From: Pseudomonas sp. GM41(2012)
GTDB taxonomy: Bacteria; Pseudomonadota; Gammaproteobacteria; Pseudomonadales; Pseudomonadaceae
Assembly (NCBI RefSeq): GCF_000282315.2
Contig: NZ_AKJN02000007.1
Span: 1,054,001 to 1,118,000 of the forward strand
DNA: 64,000 nt
Reading direction: 5' to 3'
The translations under genes and the position numbers were made by a program. The notes beneath the pieces are model-generated. The model was not told the DNA's origin, made no database searches, and was given only the letters and a program-made list of their open reading frames with translations. Positions 26,104 through 33,982 of this stretch are shown piece after piece. Position 1 is the first letter of the stretch; the number at the start of each line of letters is the position of its first letter.

Positions 26104-27402
26104 TCAGTGAAGTTTGAGACGCGGCTCAGTCCCGCGCCCGATCTTGCTCCCCAACATCAACATCGCGGTACGAAACGCGCCATACAGCGCCATCTGGTGC
26201 ATGCGATACAGCGACACGTAAAACATCCGTGCCAGCCAGCCTTCCAGCATCACGCTGCCGGTGAGGTTGCCCATCAAGTTACCCACAGCCGAAAAACGCG
26301 ACAGCGAGATCAACGAGCCATAGTCGGTGTATTTGTACTCAGGCAGCGGCTTGCCTTCGATCCGCAGTTTCAGCGATTTGGCCAGCAACGAAGCTTGCTG
26401 ATGCGCAGCCTGGGCGCGCGGCGGCACATTGCGATCGGTGCCTGGCTGCGGGCAGGCCGCGCAGTCACCGAAGGCGAAGATGTTCTCGTCGCGGGTGGAT
26501 TGCAGGGTCGGCAGCACTTGCAGCTGATTGATCCGGTTGGTCTCCAGGCCATCAATGTCCTTGAGGAAGCCCGGTGCACGAATCCCGGCCGCCCAGACTT
26601 TCAGGCTGGCGTTGATGACTTTGCCATCGGCGGTAATCAGGCTGTCGGCCGTCACTTCGCTGACCGCAGCATTGGTCATGACGTTGACCCCGAGTTTCTC
26701 CAGGGTTTTATGCACAGGCCCGCCGATACGTTCCGGCAGCGCAGGCAATACCCGTGGCCCGGCTTCGATCAGGGTGATGTGCATGTTTTCCGGTTTGATC
26801 CGGTCCAGGCCGTAAGCCGCCAGTTCATGGGCGGCGTTGTGCAGTTCGGCGGCCAGTTCAACCCCGGTAGCGCCGGCGCCGACGATGGCCACGCTGATCT
26901 GCTCGACCTTGTCGGTCTGCCCGGCATGGGCGCGCAGGTAGTGGTTGAGCAATTGCTGGTGGAAGCGCTCGGCCTGTTTGCGGGTGTCGAGGAACAGGCA
27001 GTGTTGCGCCGCGCCCTGAGTCCCGAAATCGTTGGTGGTGCTGCCGACCGCGATCACCAGCGAGTCGTAACCCACTTCGCGTGCCGGGACCAGTTCAATG
27101 CCGGCTTCGTCGTAGGTGGCGGCCAGCTGGATTTTCTTCTGTGCGCGATCAAGCCCGCTCATGCGCCCCAGCTGGAACTCGAAGTGGTTCCATTTTGCCT
27201 GGGCAACATAGTTGAGTTCGTCTTCGGAAGAGTTCAGCGACCCTGCCGCCACTTCGTGCAACAGCGGTTTCCAGATGTGGGTCAGGTTCGCGTCGACCAG
27301 CATCACACTGGCCGTGCCGCGCTTGCCCAGAGTCTTACCCAGACGGGTAGCCAACTCCAGACCGCCGGCGCCGCCGCCAACGATGACAATACGATGAGTC
27401 AT
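26104..27402 (-). CDS. ndh: Type II NADH dehydrogenase (NDH-2), FAD-dependent
   Basis: This 432-residue flavoprotein transfers electrons from NADH to quinone without pumping protons. The FAD site is IVIVGGGAGGLELA at the N-terminus. The NAD site is VAIVGAGATGVELAAEL near residue 180, and the late FAD motif is IFAFGDCAACP. The C-terminal amphipathic region (GWLARMFYVSLYRMHQ) fits membrane attachment. The ATG at 27402 replaces an extended frame that starts 12 codons earlier. The gene is followed upstream by a DUF3094-type small gene in the same orientation. Confidence 0.92.
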   Translation of the reverse strand: MTHRIVIVGGGAGGLELATRLGKTLGKRGTASVMLVDANLTHIWKPLLHEVAAGSLNSSEDELNYVAQAKWNHFEFQLGRMSGLDRAQKKIQLAATYDEAGIELVPAREVGYDSLVIAVGSTTNDFGTQGAAQHCLFLDTRKQAERFHQQLLNHYLRAHAGQTDKVEQISVAIVGAGATGVELAAELHNAAHELAAYGLDRIKPENMHITLIEAGPRVLPALPERIGGPVHKTLEKLGVNVMTNAAVSEVTADSLITADGKVINASLKVWAAGIRAPGFLKDIDGLETNRINQLQVLPTLQSTRDENIFAFGDCAACPQPGTDRNVPPRAQAAHQQASLLAKSLKLRIEGKPLPEYKYTDYGSLISLSRFSAVGNLMGNLTGSVMLEGWLARMFYVSLYRMHQMALYGAFRTAMLMLGSKIGRGTEPRLKLH

Positions 27403-27462
27403 GGGGATATCTCGCAAGGCTAAAAGAAATCGGTGCAATTACCCGAGCGAGCGCGATGCAGC

Positions 27463-27636
27463 TCATAGCGTCAGGTAACTGATAAGTCGGCTCAACAGGC
27501 CCAGACCAATGGTCACTGCCAACACCACCACCAGGAGCATCCACGGCCGGAAAGGCCGGCGCTCGACTTGGTGCTGGGACAGTTGCAGGTACTCTTCGAC
27601 ATGCTTTTGGTCGTCGGGGTTCAGGCGGCTGGTCAT
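27463..27636 (-). CDS. Small membrane protein, DUF3094 type
   Basis: This 57-residue protein begins MTSRLNPDDQKHVEEYLQL. A basic stretch (ERRPFRPW) then leads into a single hydrophobic helix (MLLVVVLAVTIGLGLLSRL). It resembles the DUF3094 family of Pseudomonas, which usually sits just upstream of ndh as here. The function is unknown. A role in anchoring or regulating the dehydrogenase is only a guess from position. It is preceded by a GAGG-type ribosome site. Confidence 0.75.
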   Translation of the reverse strand: MTSRLNPDDQKHVEEYLQLSQHQVERRPFRPWMLLVVVLAVTIGLGLLSRLISYLTL

Positions 27637-27690
27637 ATTGGGCCTCGTCAGGGGTAGACGTAGCTGAATGTGTAGAAGCTACAGGCTGAT

Positions 27691-28218
27691 TTAACGAACG
27701 TTGAACGGAGCATAGCCGCTGTCCGGAACAGGCTCGACGCTCACCGTATCGTCCAGGCGAATGATTCCACTTTGTAACACCCGGGCGGTGATTCCGCCAT
27801 GTCCGCGAACGGCCTGAAAGGTCCCGGGGCCGAGGTTATTCTCGAGACGGGCGCAGGGTTGGCACCAGCCGGTGGTTTCGAAAATCGCCTGGCCAATCTT
27901 GAAGCGCCGACCCTTGAGACTGAAGAGATTGATGCCGCTGACGACGATGTTGCGCCGCAAATCCTGCGCTAGCACCGGTTGATCCGCCGGGCGGGCCATC
28001 AGTGAGTTGATCACCGCCAGATGCTCCCATTGCAGCAGCGTTACCTGCCGCGCATTGCGTACGCCGGGACGCGCGTGATCACCGGTCAAGCCGGCTTCAA
28101 GTCGCGCCTCTACGGCATCGAGTTCGATCATTTGAGAACGTGATTGCGGCCGCACGCCGATCCAGCGAACGCGACCCGTTTGCGGCACTTCGGCAATCAG
28201 CGCCTGCAATGGACTCAC
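27691..28218 (-). CDS. MOSC domain protein
   Basis: This 175-residue protein has a MOSC (molybdenum cofactor sulfurase C-terminal) domain: GLTGDHARPGVRNARQVTL, then LRRNIVVSGINLFSLKG, and the conserved Cys region TTGWCQPCARLEN. Such stand-alone MOSC proteins are thought to bind or transfer a cofactor-derived sulfur. The substrate is unknown. Its start overlaps the end of the upstream DUF1780 gene by four bases, so the two are translated together. Confidence 0.85.
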   Translation of the reverse strand: MSPLQALIAEVPQTGRVRWIGVRPQSRSQMIELDAVEARLEAGLTGDHARPGVRNARQVTLLQWEHLAVINSLMARPADQPVLAQDLRRNIVVSGINLFSLKGRRFKIGQAIFETTGWCQPCARLENNLGPGTFQAVRGHGGITARVLQSGIIRLDDTVSVEPVPDSGYAPFNVR

Positions 28219-28841
28219 AGGCTGATCCCGACGTCGAAAACAATGCTGCGACCCAGGTTGCTGCGCAGGAAATCCGGCGCATCCGGGTGCGCGAACAGCA
28301 CACGGGCGAAGGTCGGGCCGACCAGCGACAACGAGCGCCAGCCCTGACGCAGGTATTCGGTTGGTGGCGGGAAATGGCTGTTGAGGTCCAGCACTTCGCG
28401 CTTGAGGCTGGCGAAGGCGATGATGTCCAGTTCGCCCAGGTCCATCCCGCGTTCTTTGTAGTTGTGAGCTTTTTTGCGCAAGGTCGGCGCCAGTCTCAGC
28501 AAGAATTCATTGGCCGGAATGCGCCGGGGCTTGGCCTCGCGGCGCACCAGCGAACTCAGGGAGAACGCGCTGCGCCGGCGTTGCAGCTCATCGCGCCATT
28601 CATCGTTGAGGCGTCGGCCTTCATCGAGCACGAAAAACACTTCGAAACTGGCGTCACGAAACAGCACGTCCGGCGGCTCCCCGGCCGGGGCGAATTCGTC
28701 GGCGCGATAGGGAATGTTCAGGCCTTGCAGCAGGCGCTGACAGACCCAACGCTCACGCTCCCATTTGCGGGCATTGGACAGGAACGCGTTGGCTTGCTCG
28801 GCCGCAATGGTCAGCAGGCGTAAATAATCTGAGTCATCCAT
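28215..28841 (-). CDS. Conserved protein of unknown function (DUF1780 type)
   Basis: This 208-residue protein has no signal peptide or membrane helix. It is rich in Arg and Leu with segments such as VLFRDASFEVFFVLDEGRRL and MDLGELDIIAFASLKREVLDL. It resembles the DUF1780 family, which is found next to MOSC genes in Pseudomonas. The ATG at 28841 is chosen because the reading frame above it extends through the control region of the uptake operon. The downstream MOSC gene overlaps by four bases. Confidence 0.75.
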   Translation of the reverse strand: MDDSDYLRLLTIAAEQANAFLSNARKWERERWVCQRLLQGLNIPYRADEFAPAGEPPDVLFRDASFEVFFVLDEGRRLNDEWRDELQRRRSAFSLSSLVRREAKPRRIPANEFLLRLAPTLRKKAHNYKERGMDLGELDIIAFASLKREVLDLNSHFPPPTEYLRQGWRSLSLVGPTFARVLFAHPDAPDFLRSNLGRSIVFDVGISL

Positions 28842-28966
28842 AAGCCCAAGCTTAGCGTTCAAATGTGATCGCAAAAAAGACAATTTGTCGGAGAGGGCCA
28901 AAGTCTGCCCGATCTTCCTCGCGTCACGCCCGCCACAATCCGCATTCAGCGCCCGGTTCAGGGCCT

Positions 28967-29002
28967 TGCACAAAACGGATAGCGATCTGCGCAAAGCGGA
29001 TA
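28967..29002 (+). promoter_or_regulatory. Two XylS/BenR-type operator boxes
   Basis: TGCACAAAACGGATA (28967-28981) matches the XylS/BenR consensus TGCA-N6-GGNTA fully. TGCGCAAAGCGGATA (28988-29002) matches with one change. The boxes are direct repeats 21 bases apart, the same spacing as in the Pm and benA promoters. They lie upstream of the MFS symporter gene. Confidence 0.8.
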
Positions 29003-29029
29003 TTGCCTCGCGCCTGGCGCCTCTACCCT
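29001..29029 (+). promoter_or_regulatory. Candidate promoter of the aromatic uptake operon
   Basis: The -35 candidate TATTGC (29001-29006) overlaps the second operator box by two bases, as known for the XylS-dependent Pm promoter. After 17 bases the -10 candidate TACCCT (29024-29029) is weak, as expected for an activator-dependent promoter. Confidence 0.55.
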
Positions 29030-29070
29030 CGGCTGTACGGACGTTAGCCGTGTTGCCGACGCTCTTAAAA

Positions 29071-29085
29071 AAATAACAACAAGAG
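29071..29085 (+). promoter_or_regulatory. A-rich Hfq/Crc-type motif at the benK start region
   Basis: AAATAACAACAAGAG contains overlapping AAnAAnAA units and merges into the ribosome binding region nine bases before the symporter ATG. Such CA motifs are where Hfq with Crc blocks translation in Pseudomonas. Confidence 0.7.
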
Positions 29086-29094
29086 ATAAATGCC

Positions 29095-30459
29095 ATGCGC
29101 AAGATCGACGTACATGCGGTTATCGACAACGCACGATTCAATCGCTTTCACTGGATGGTGCTGTTCTGGTGTGCCCTGATCATCATTTTCGACGGTTACG
29201 ATTTGGTGATCTACGGCGTGGTGCTGCCGATGCTGATGAAAGAGTGGGGGCTCAGTCCTCTGCAAGCGGGCGCACTGGGCAGTTATGCACTGTTCGGGAT
29301 GATGTTCGGCGCGCTGTTTTTCGGCCCGCTGTCGGACAGGATCGGTCGCAAAAAAACCATCACGATCTGCGTGATGCTGTTCAGCGGTTTTACCGTGCTC
29401 AATGGTTTTGCCCGCAACCCCACCGAGTTTGGCCTTTGCCGGTTCATTGCCGGGCTTGGTATTGGCGGGGTGATGCCCAACGTCGTGGCGCTGATGAACG
29501 AGTACGCGCCGAAGAAAATCCGCAGCACGCTGGTGGCGATCATGTTCAGCGGCTATTCGGTAGGCGGCATGCTCTCGGCGGGGCTCGGTATCGTGCTGAT
29601 CCCGAGTTTTGGCTGGCAATCGGTGTTCTACGTGGCGGTGCTGCCGTTGCTGTTGTTGCCGTTGATCATGTATTTCCTGCCCGAGTCGGTGGGTTTCATG
29701 CTGCGCCAGGGGCGCAATGAAGAGGCGCGCAACATCCTGCAGCGGATTGACCCGGCGTACGTCGCGCAAACCGGCGATCAGTTGCACATGAGCGAAGTGA
29801 AGGGCACCGGCACGCCGGTGTTGCAACTGTTTCGGGAAGGTCGTGCGCTGCGCACGCTGATGTTGTGGCTGGCGTTTTTCTGCTGCTTGCTGATGGTCTA
29901 CGCCTTGAGTTCCTGGCTGCCGAAACTGATGGCCAACGCCGGTTACAGTCTGGGCTCGAGTCTGTCGTTCCTGCTGGTGCTTAACTTCGGTGCCATTTTC
30001 GGCGCGGTGGGCGGCGGTGTGCTGGGAGACAAACTCAACCTGCCGCGGGTGTTGGCGGTGTTCTTCGCCGTGGCTGCGGTGTCGATCACCTTGCTGGGTT
30101 TCAATAGCCCGATGCCGCTGTTGTACCTGCTGATCGCCATTGCCGGCGCCACCACCATTGGCTCGCAGATTCTGTTGTACGCCTGCGCCGCGCAGTTCTA
30201 TTCCATGACCATTCGCTCCACCGGTTTGGGTTGGGCCTCGGGCATCGGGCGCAACGGTGCCATCGTCGGACCGCTGCTGGGCGGTGCGTTGCTCGGGATC
30301 AGCCTGCCGCTGCAACTGAACTTCATGGCCTTTGCCTTGCCCGGTGCGGTGGCCGCGATTGCCATGACCGTGTTCGCCATCAGCAGTCGGCGCAGCGCCA
30401 AACAAAAGTTGCCGGGCATCCACGGATCGCCTGACGGGGCTGTCGGCGAGGTTTCATGA
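29095..30459 (+). CDS. benK: Aromatic acid:H+ symporter (MFS, AAHS family; BenK/PcaK-like)
   Basis: This 454-residue transporter has 12 predicted helices. It shows the family motif DGYDLVIYG in helix 1 with the acidic residue needed in PcaK. The loop 2-3 motif GPLSDRIGRKK and a matching GDKLN loop later are also present. The AAHS family takes up benzoate, 4-hydroxybenzoate or related acids. BenE and a BenF-like porin follow it in the same transcription unit, which favours benzoate. Its stop overlaps the benE ATG (ATGA). The benABCD catabolic genes are not in this window, so the substrate is inferred. Confidence 0.85.
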   Translation: MRKIDVHAVIDNARFNRFHWMVLFWCALIIIFDGYDLVIYGVVLPMLMKEWGLSPLQAGALGSYALFGMMFGALFFGPLSDRIGRKKTITICVMLFSGFTVLNGFARNPTEFGLCRFIAGLGIGGVMPNVVALMNEYAPKKIRSTLVAIMFSGYSVGGMLSAGLGIVLIPSFGWQSVFYVAVLPLLLLPLIMYFLPESVGFMLRQGRNEEARNILQRIDPAYVAQTGDQLHMSEVKGTGTPVLQLFREGRALRTLMLWLAFFCCLLMVYALSSWLPKLMANAGYSLGSSLSFLLVLNFGAIFGAVGGGVLGDKLNLPRVLAVFFAVAAVSITLLGFNSPMPLLYLLIAIAGATTIGSQILLYACAAQFYSMTIRSTGLGWASGIGRNGAIVGPLLGGALLGISLPLQLNFMAFALPGAVAAIAMTVFAISSRRSAKQKLPGIHGSPDGAVGEVS

Positions 30460-31676
30460 AAATCTTCTTCCAGGACTTTTCCCTGTCTGCTGCCGTCGCC
30501 GGATTTATCGCCACGGTGATTTCCTACGCAGGCCCTTTGGTGATCATCTTTCAGGCCGCCGAGACCGCGCACCTCTCACGGGAGGTGCTGTCTTCCTGGG
30601 TCTGGGCGATTTCCATCGGCAGCGCCGTGCTCGGCATCGGTTTGAGCCTGCGTTACCGCGTCCCGGTGATCATCGCGTGGTCGGCACCGGGGTCGGCGTT
30701 GCTGGTGGCACTGTTGCCGGGGATCTCCATGCCGGAGGCGGTGGGTGCTTACTTGGTCAGCAGCCTGATTATCTTTCTGGTCGGGGTCTCGGGGGCGTTT
30801 GACCGGATCATCGGCAAACTGCCTGCGGCGATTGCGGCAGCGATGCTGGCGGGGATTCTGTTCAGCTTCGGCACCGGGTTATTCGTCTCGTTGCAGGGCA
30901 AACCGTTGCTGGTGCTGGCGATGTTCGCCACGTACCTGATCTGCAAACGGCTGATGCCGCGGTATGCGGTGTTGATGGTGCTGCTGGTGGGCTGCTCGAT
31001 GGCTTTTCTCGCCGGTGATTTGCGCAGCGAGGCGTTGGTGATCGGGTTGGCCACGCCGGTGTGGATCACGCCCGCGTTCAGCCTGAGCGCGACCCTGAAT
31101 ATCGCCTTGCCGCTGGTGATGGTGGCGCTGACCGGCCAGTTCGTTCCCGGCATGGCGGTGCTGCGCGCCAGCGGTTACCCAACACCGGCCGGTCCGATCA
31201 TCGCCAGCAGTGCGGTGGGCACGGCGCTGTTGGCACCGTTCGGTTGCCATGGGCTGAATCTGGCGGCCATCACCGCGGCGATTTGTACCGGGCGCGAGGC
31301 CCATGAAAATCCCGGCAAACGCTATGTGGCCGGGGTTGTGGGCGGGCTGTGTTACCTGGTGCTGGGGATCTTCGGCGCCACCCTGGTTTCACTGTTTTCG
31401 GCGTTCCCCAAAGAACTGATCGCGGCCTTGGCCGGGCTGGCGCTGTTCGCCGCGATCGCCGGGGCGTTGGCCGGCGCAATGGCCGTGCCGAGCGATCGCG
31501 AAGCTGCGTTGGTGACGTTTCTGACCACCGCGTCGGGCATATCGTTGTTGGGTTTGACCGCTGCTTTTTGGGGGCTGATTTTCGGCATGGTCACGCACGT
31601 GTTGTTAAAGGCCCGTCGTCCCGTTCCCCGCAGCAAATCCGCTGCGGCTGAAACACTTCAACCTGTCGATAAATAA
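30456..31676 (+). CDS. benE: Benzoate/H+ symporter BenE
   Basis: This 406-residue membrane protein has about 12 hydrophobic helices and the BenE family features, such as VPVIIAWSAPGSALL, LTGQFVPGMAVLRA and APFGCHGLNLAAITAAICTG. BenE belongs to the nucleobase/ascorbate-transporter-like fold and drives benzoate uptake with protons. It overlaps benK by four bases. Its stop lies within an A-rich stretch leading into the porin gene. Confidence 0.92.
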   Translation: MKIFFQDFSLSAAVAGFIATVISYAGPLVIIFQAAETAHLSREVLSSWVWAISIGSAVLGIGLSLRYRVPVIIAWSAPGSALLVALLPGISMPEAVGAYLVSSLIIFLVGVSGAFDRIIGKLPAAIAAAMLAGILFSFGTGLFVSLQGKPLLVLAMFATYLICKRLMPRYAVLMVLLVGCSMAFLAGDLRSEALVIGLATPVWITPAFSLSATLNIALPLVMVALTGQFVPGMAVLRASGYPTPAGPIIASSAVGTALLAPFGCHGLNLAAITAAICTGREAHENPGKRYVAGVVGGLCYLVLGIFGATLVSLFSAFPKELIAALAGLALFAAIAGALAGAMAVPSDREAALVTFLTTASGISLLGLTAAFWGLIFGMVTHVLLKARRPVPRSKSAAAETLQPVDK

Positions 31677-31685
31677 AAATAAGAG
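31671..31685 (+). promoter_or_regulatory. A-rich Hfq/Crc-type motif before the porin gene
   Basis: AAATAAAAATAAGAG overlaps the benE stop codon and the ribosome site of the porin gene (ATG at 31694), with AAnAAnAA repeats. Confidence 0.55.
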
Positions 31686-31693
31686 AAAAAACA

Positions 31694-32962
31694 ATGAAAC
31701 AGATTCTTCCAACAACCGGTTCAGTGTTGTCCATGGCGGTCGTCTCGAGTTTCTCCGTCGGTGCGATGGCGGCCGAGAGTGGCTTCATCGAAGACACCAC
31801 GGCGACCTTGCAAGCACGCAACTATTACTTCAGCCGGGACTTTTCCGACATCGTCGGGGCCAACCAGCAATCGAAGGCTGAAGAGTGGGCGCAGGGCTTC
31901 ATCCTCAACGTCAAATCCGGTTACACCCAGGGCCCCGTCGGTTTTGGTGTGGATGTCATTGGCCTGCTCGGCCTCAAGCTCGACAGCAGCCCGGACCGGG
32001 TCAATACCGGTTTGCTACCGGTGCAGAGTGACGGGCGCGCGGCGAATGAATACAGCCGTCTGGAAGGCGCGTTGAAGGTGCGTTTCTCCAAAACCGAAGT
32101 GAAGGTGGGTGAACTGCAACCCAACCTGCCGGTGCTGGCCTTCAGCGATATCCGTTTGCTGCCGCCCAGCTATCAGGGCGCGAGCATCAGCTCGAACGAG
32201 ATCAATGGCCTGACCTTACAAGGTGGCCACTTGAGCTCGACCAGCCTGCGCAACGAGGCCGGCGACGAAAAGATGCAAGCCATGCTCGGTCATGTACCGC
32301 AGCGTCAGGTCAGCAGCGATGGCTTCAACTTTGCCGGCGCCGATTATTCCTTCAACGATAAACGCAGCTCGGTCAGCGCCTGGTTCGGGCAACTGGAAGA
32401 TATCTACAACCAGCGCTTTCTCGGCCTCAAGCACAGCGAGCCACTCGGTAACTGGATCCTGGGCGCCAACCTTGGGTATTACGATTCGCGCGAAGACGGC
32501 AAAAAGCTGCTGGGCAACATCGACAACCAGGCGTTCTTCTCCTTGCTGTCGGCCAAGCGTGGCGGCCACACGTTTTATGTCGGCTATCAGGGCATGTTCG
32601 GCGACAGCGCCTTTCCACGAGTGTTTGCCAACATCAGCCCACTGGGTAACGAGGTGCCGACCTACGAGTTCGCCTACACCGATGAGCGCTCCTGGCAGGC
32701 GCGTTACGACTACGATTTCGCGGCCCTCGGCGTGCCGGGGCTGACCAGCACCGTGCGCTACATCACCGGCAGCAATGTCGATACCGGCAAAGGGTTCGAG
32801 GGCAAGGACCGCGAACGCGATCTGGACATCGGCTATGTGCTGCAGAGCGGCAGCCTCAAAGGCCTCGGGATCCGAGTGCGCAACGCGATGGCTCGCTCCA
32901 ACTACCGCAGTGATATCGACGAAAACCGCCTGATCCTCAGTTACACCTGGACACTGCTATGA
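31694..32962 (+). CDS. benF: OprD-family outer membrane porin (BenF-like)
   Basis: This 422-residue protein has a signal peptide (to about VGAMAAES, residue 30). A beta-barrel of the OprD/OccK type follows: FIEDTTATLQARNYYFSRDF, LLPPSYQGASISSNEI, and a final strand ending SYTWTLL with a terminal aromatic/hydrophobic pattern. BenF-type porins pass aromatic acids. The position after benK and benE supports this role. The stop overlaps the ATG of the next gene by four bases. Confidence 0.88.
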   Translation: MKQILPTTGSVLSMAVVSSFSVGAMAAESGFIEDTTATLQARNYYFSRDFSDIVGANQQSKAEEWAQGFILNVKSGYTQGPVGFGVDVIGLLGLKLDSSPDRVNTGLLPVQSDGRAANEYSRLEGALKVRFSKTEVKVGELQPNLPVLAFSDIRLLPPSYQGASISSNEINGLTLQGGHLSSTSLRNEAGDEKMQAMLGHVPQRQVSSDGFNFAGADYSFNDKRSSVSAWFGQLEDIYNQRFLGLKHSEPLGNWILGANLGYYDSREDGKKLLGNIDNQAFFSLLSAKRGGHTFYVGYQGMFGDSAFPRVFANISPLGNEVPTYEFAYTDERSWQARYDYDFAALGVPGLTSTVRYITGSNVDTGKGFEGKDRERDLDIGYVLQSGSLKGLGIRVRNAMARSNYRSDIDENRLILSYTWTLL

Positions 32963-33606
32963 CCACTGAAAAAGAACAACCCACTTACAAAATCGGCTTG
33001 CAGGTCAAGCTGGAGCAATTGACCGAGTCCGTGCTGCAAACCGAGGAAGACATGCGTTTTGCCAATCAACTGGCGCGCACGGCAGGTGAACGGGTGAAGG
33101 CGAGTGCGCTGAGCATGCAGTCTTCGGCCAGTGTGCTGGAAGATCTGAACCTCTACATGCAGCGTCTGGATCAAGTGTTCGATGAGCTCGGCAGTCAGTC
33201 GATGCGCATCGGCGCGATTGTCGGCAGCATCCAGGACATCTCCCGTCAGACCAACCTGTTGGCGTTGAACGCAGCCATTGAGGCGGCGAGGGCGGGCAGC
33301 CATGGCCGAGGGTTTGCGGTGGTGGCCGATGAGGTGCGCAATCTCTCGCGTCAAGCCGCGGACTCCAGTGCGCAGATCCGGCAAATCGCTACGGGGCTGG
33401 AACAGTCCGCTGAACAGGCACGCCAAGGTCTTCAGCAGTTGTCCGGCTCCACACGTCTGGGTTTGGAAAAAGCCGGAGTGGCCCTGCACTCGATGGGCGA
33501 ACTGCAAAGCGGTGCGGTTGCCAGGGTCGAGGTGGTCGAACGCATCATGGCGCGTCTGGCCGGCCTGCATGATCTGGCCTTGCAGGCGAAACGAATGATC
33601 GTGTGA
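32959..33606 (+). CDS. Soluble chemoreceptor-like signalling protein
   Basis: This 215-residue protein has the methyl-accepting signalling hairpin, with the highly conserved QTNLLALNAAIEAARAG, GRGFAVVADEVRNLS and flanking helices. It has no transmembrane segment, HAMP or recognisable ligand domain. Compared with the usual tip, the residue before QTN is Arg (ISRQTN) and the Glu after ARAG is Ser. The ATG overlaps the porin stop (ATGA), so it is translated with the uptake operon. It could be a cytoplasmic receptor that senses the metabolic result of uptake, or a modulator of other receptors. It is complete, not a fragment of a neighbouring gene. Confidence 0.85.
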   Translation: MTTEKEQPTYKIGLQVKLEQLTESVLQTEEDMRFANQLARTAGERVKASALSMQSSASVLEDLNLYMQRLDQVFDELGSQSMRIGAIVGSIQDISRQTNLLALNAAIEAARAGSHGRGFAVVADEVRNLSRQAADSSAQIRQIATGLEQSAEQARQGLQQLSGSTRLGLEKAGVALHSMGELQSGAVARVEVVERIMARLAGLHDLALQAKRMIV

Positions 33607-33619
33607 GTCGTGCCAGTGA

Positions 33620-33862
33620 TTACAGGTTGCTCGTGCAATCACCCATGACCTCGTACGTCACGCGATGGGTCTGACCTTGATGATCGACATACTCCATGGC
33701 CGCAGGCACAACCCCGCAGGCGGTCGCGGTGTTCGACACTGAAACCACTTCGGCAATGTCCAGCGGCTGTGTCGGGTTGTACGAGGTGGCGGCGGGTTCG
33801 TTGCCGGCGGCCAAGGCCGAGGTGGCGACAACGGTCAGGAACAAGCTGATCAGGGTTTTCAT
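33620..33862 (-). CDS. Small exported protein, DUF2790 type
   Basis: This 80-residue protein has a clear signal peptide (MKTLISLFLTVVATSALAA/G). The mature part has two cysteines (ATACGVV and GDCTSNL) and the YNPTQPLDIAEVV and HRVTYEVMGDC segments typical of DUF2790. Many paralogues exist in Pseudomonas. The function is unknown; some are copper or stress responsive in published work on the genus. It is convergent with the chemoreceptor gene and has a good ribosome site (GGAGCACGG). Confidence 0.85.
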   Translation of the reverse strand: MKTLISLFLTVVATSALAAGNEPAATSYNPTQPLDIAEVVSVSNTATACGVVPAAMEYVDHQGQTHRVTYEVMGDCTSNL

Positions 33863-33982
33863 TTTTCCGTGCTCCGTGTTGATTTCGATACCTGAATTCT
33901 AGTCTTTGCCCGCGACCGATAAAGGGGCCAATGCCTGATTCAGCTTTACGAAAAAGGTAACAATCGGTGGCTCTTTTTGATT

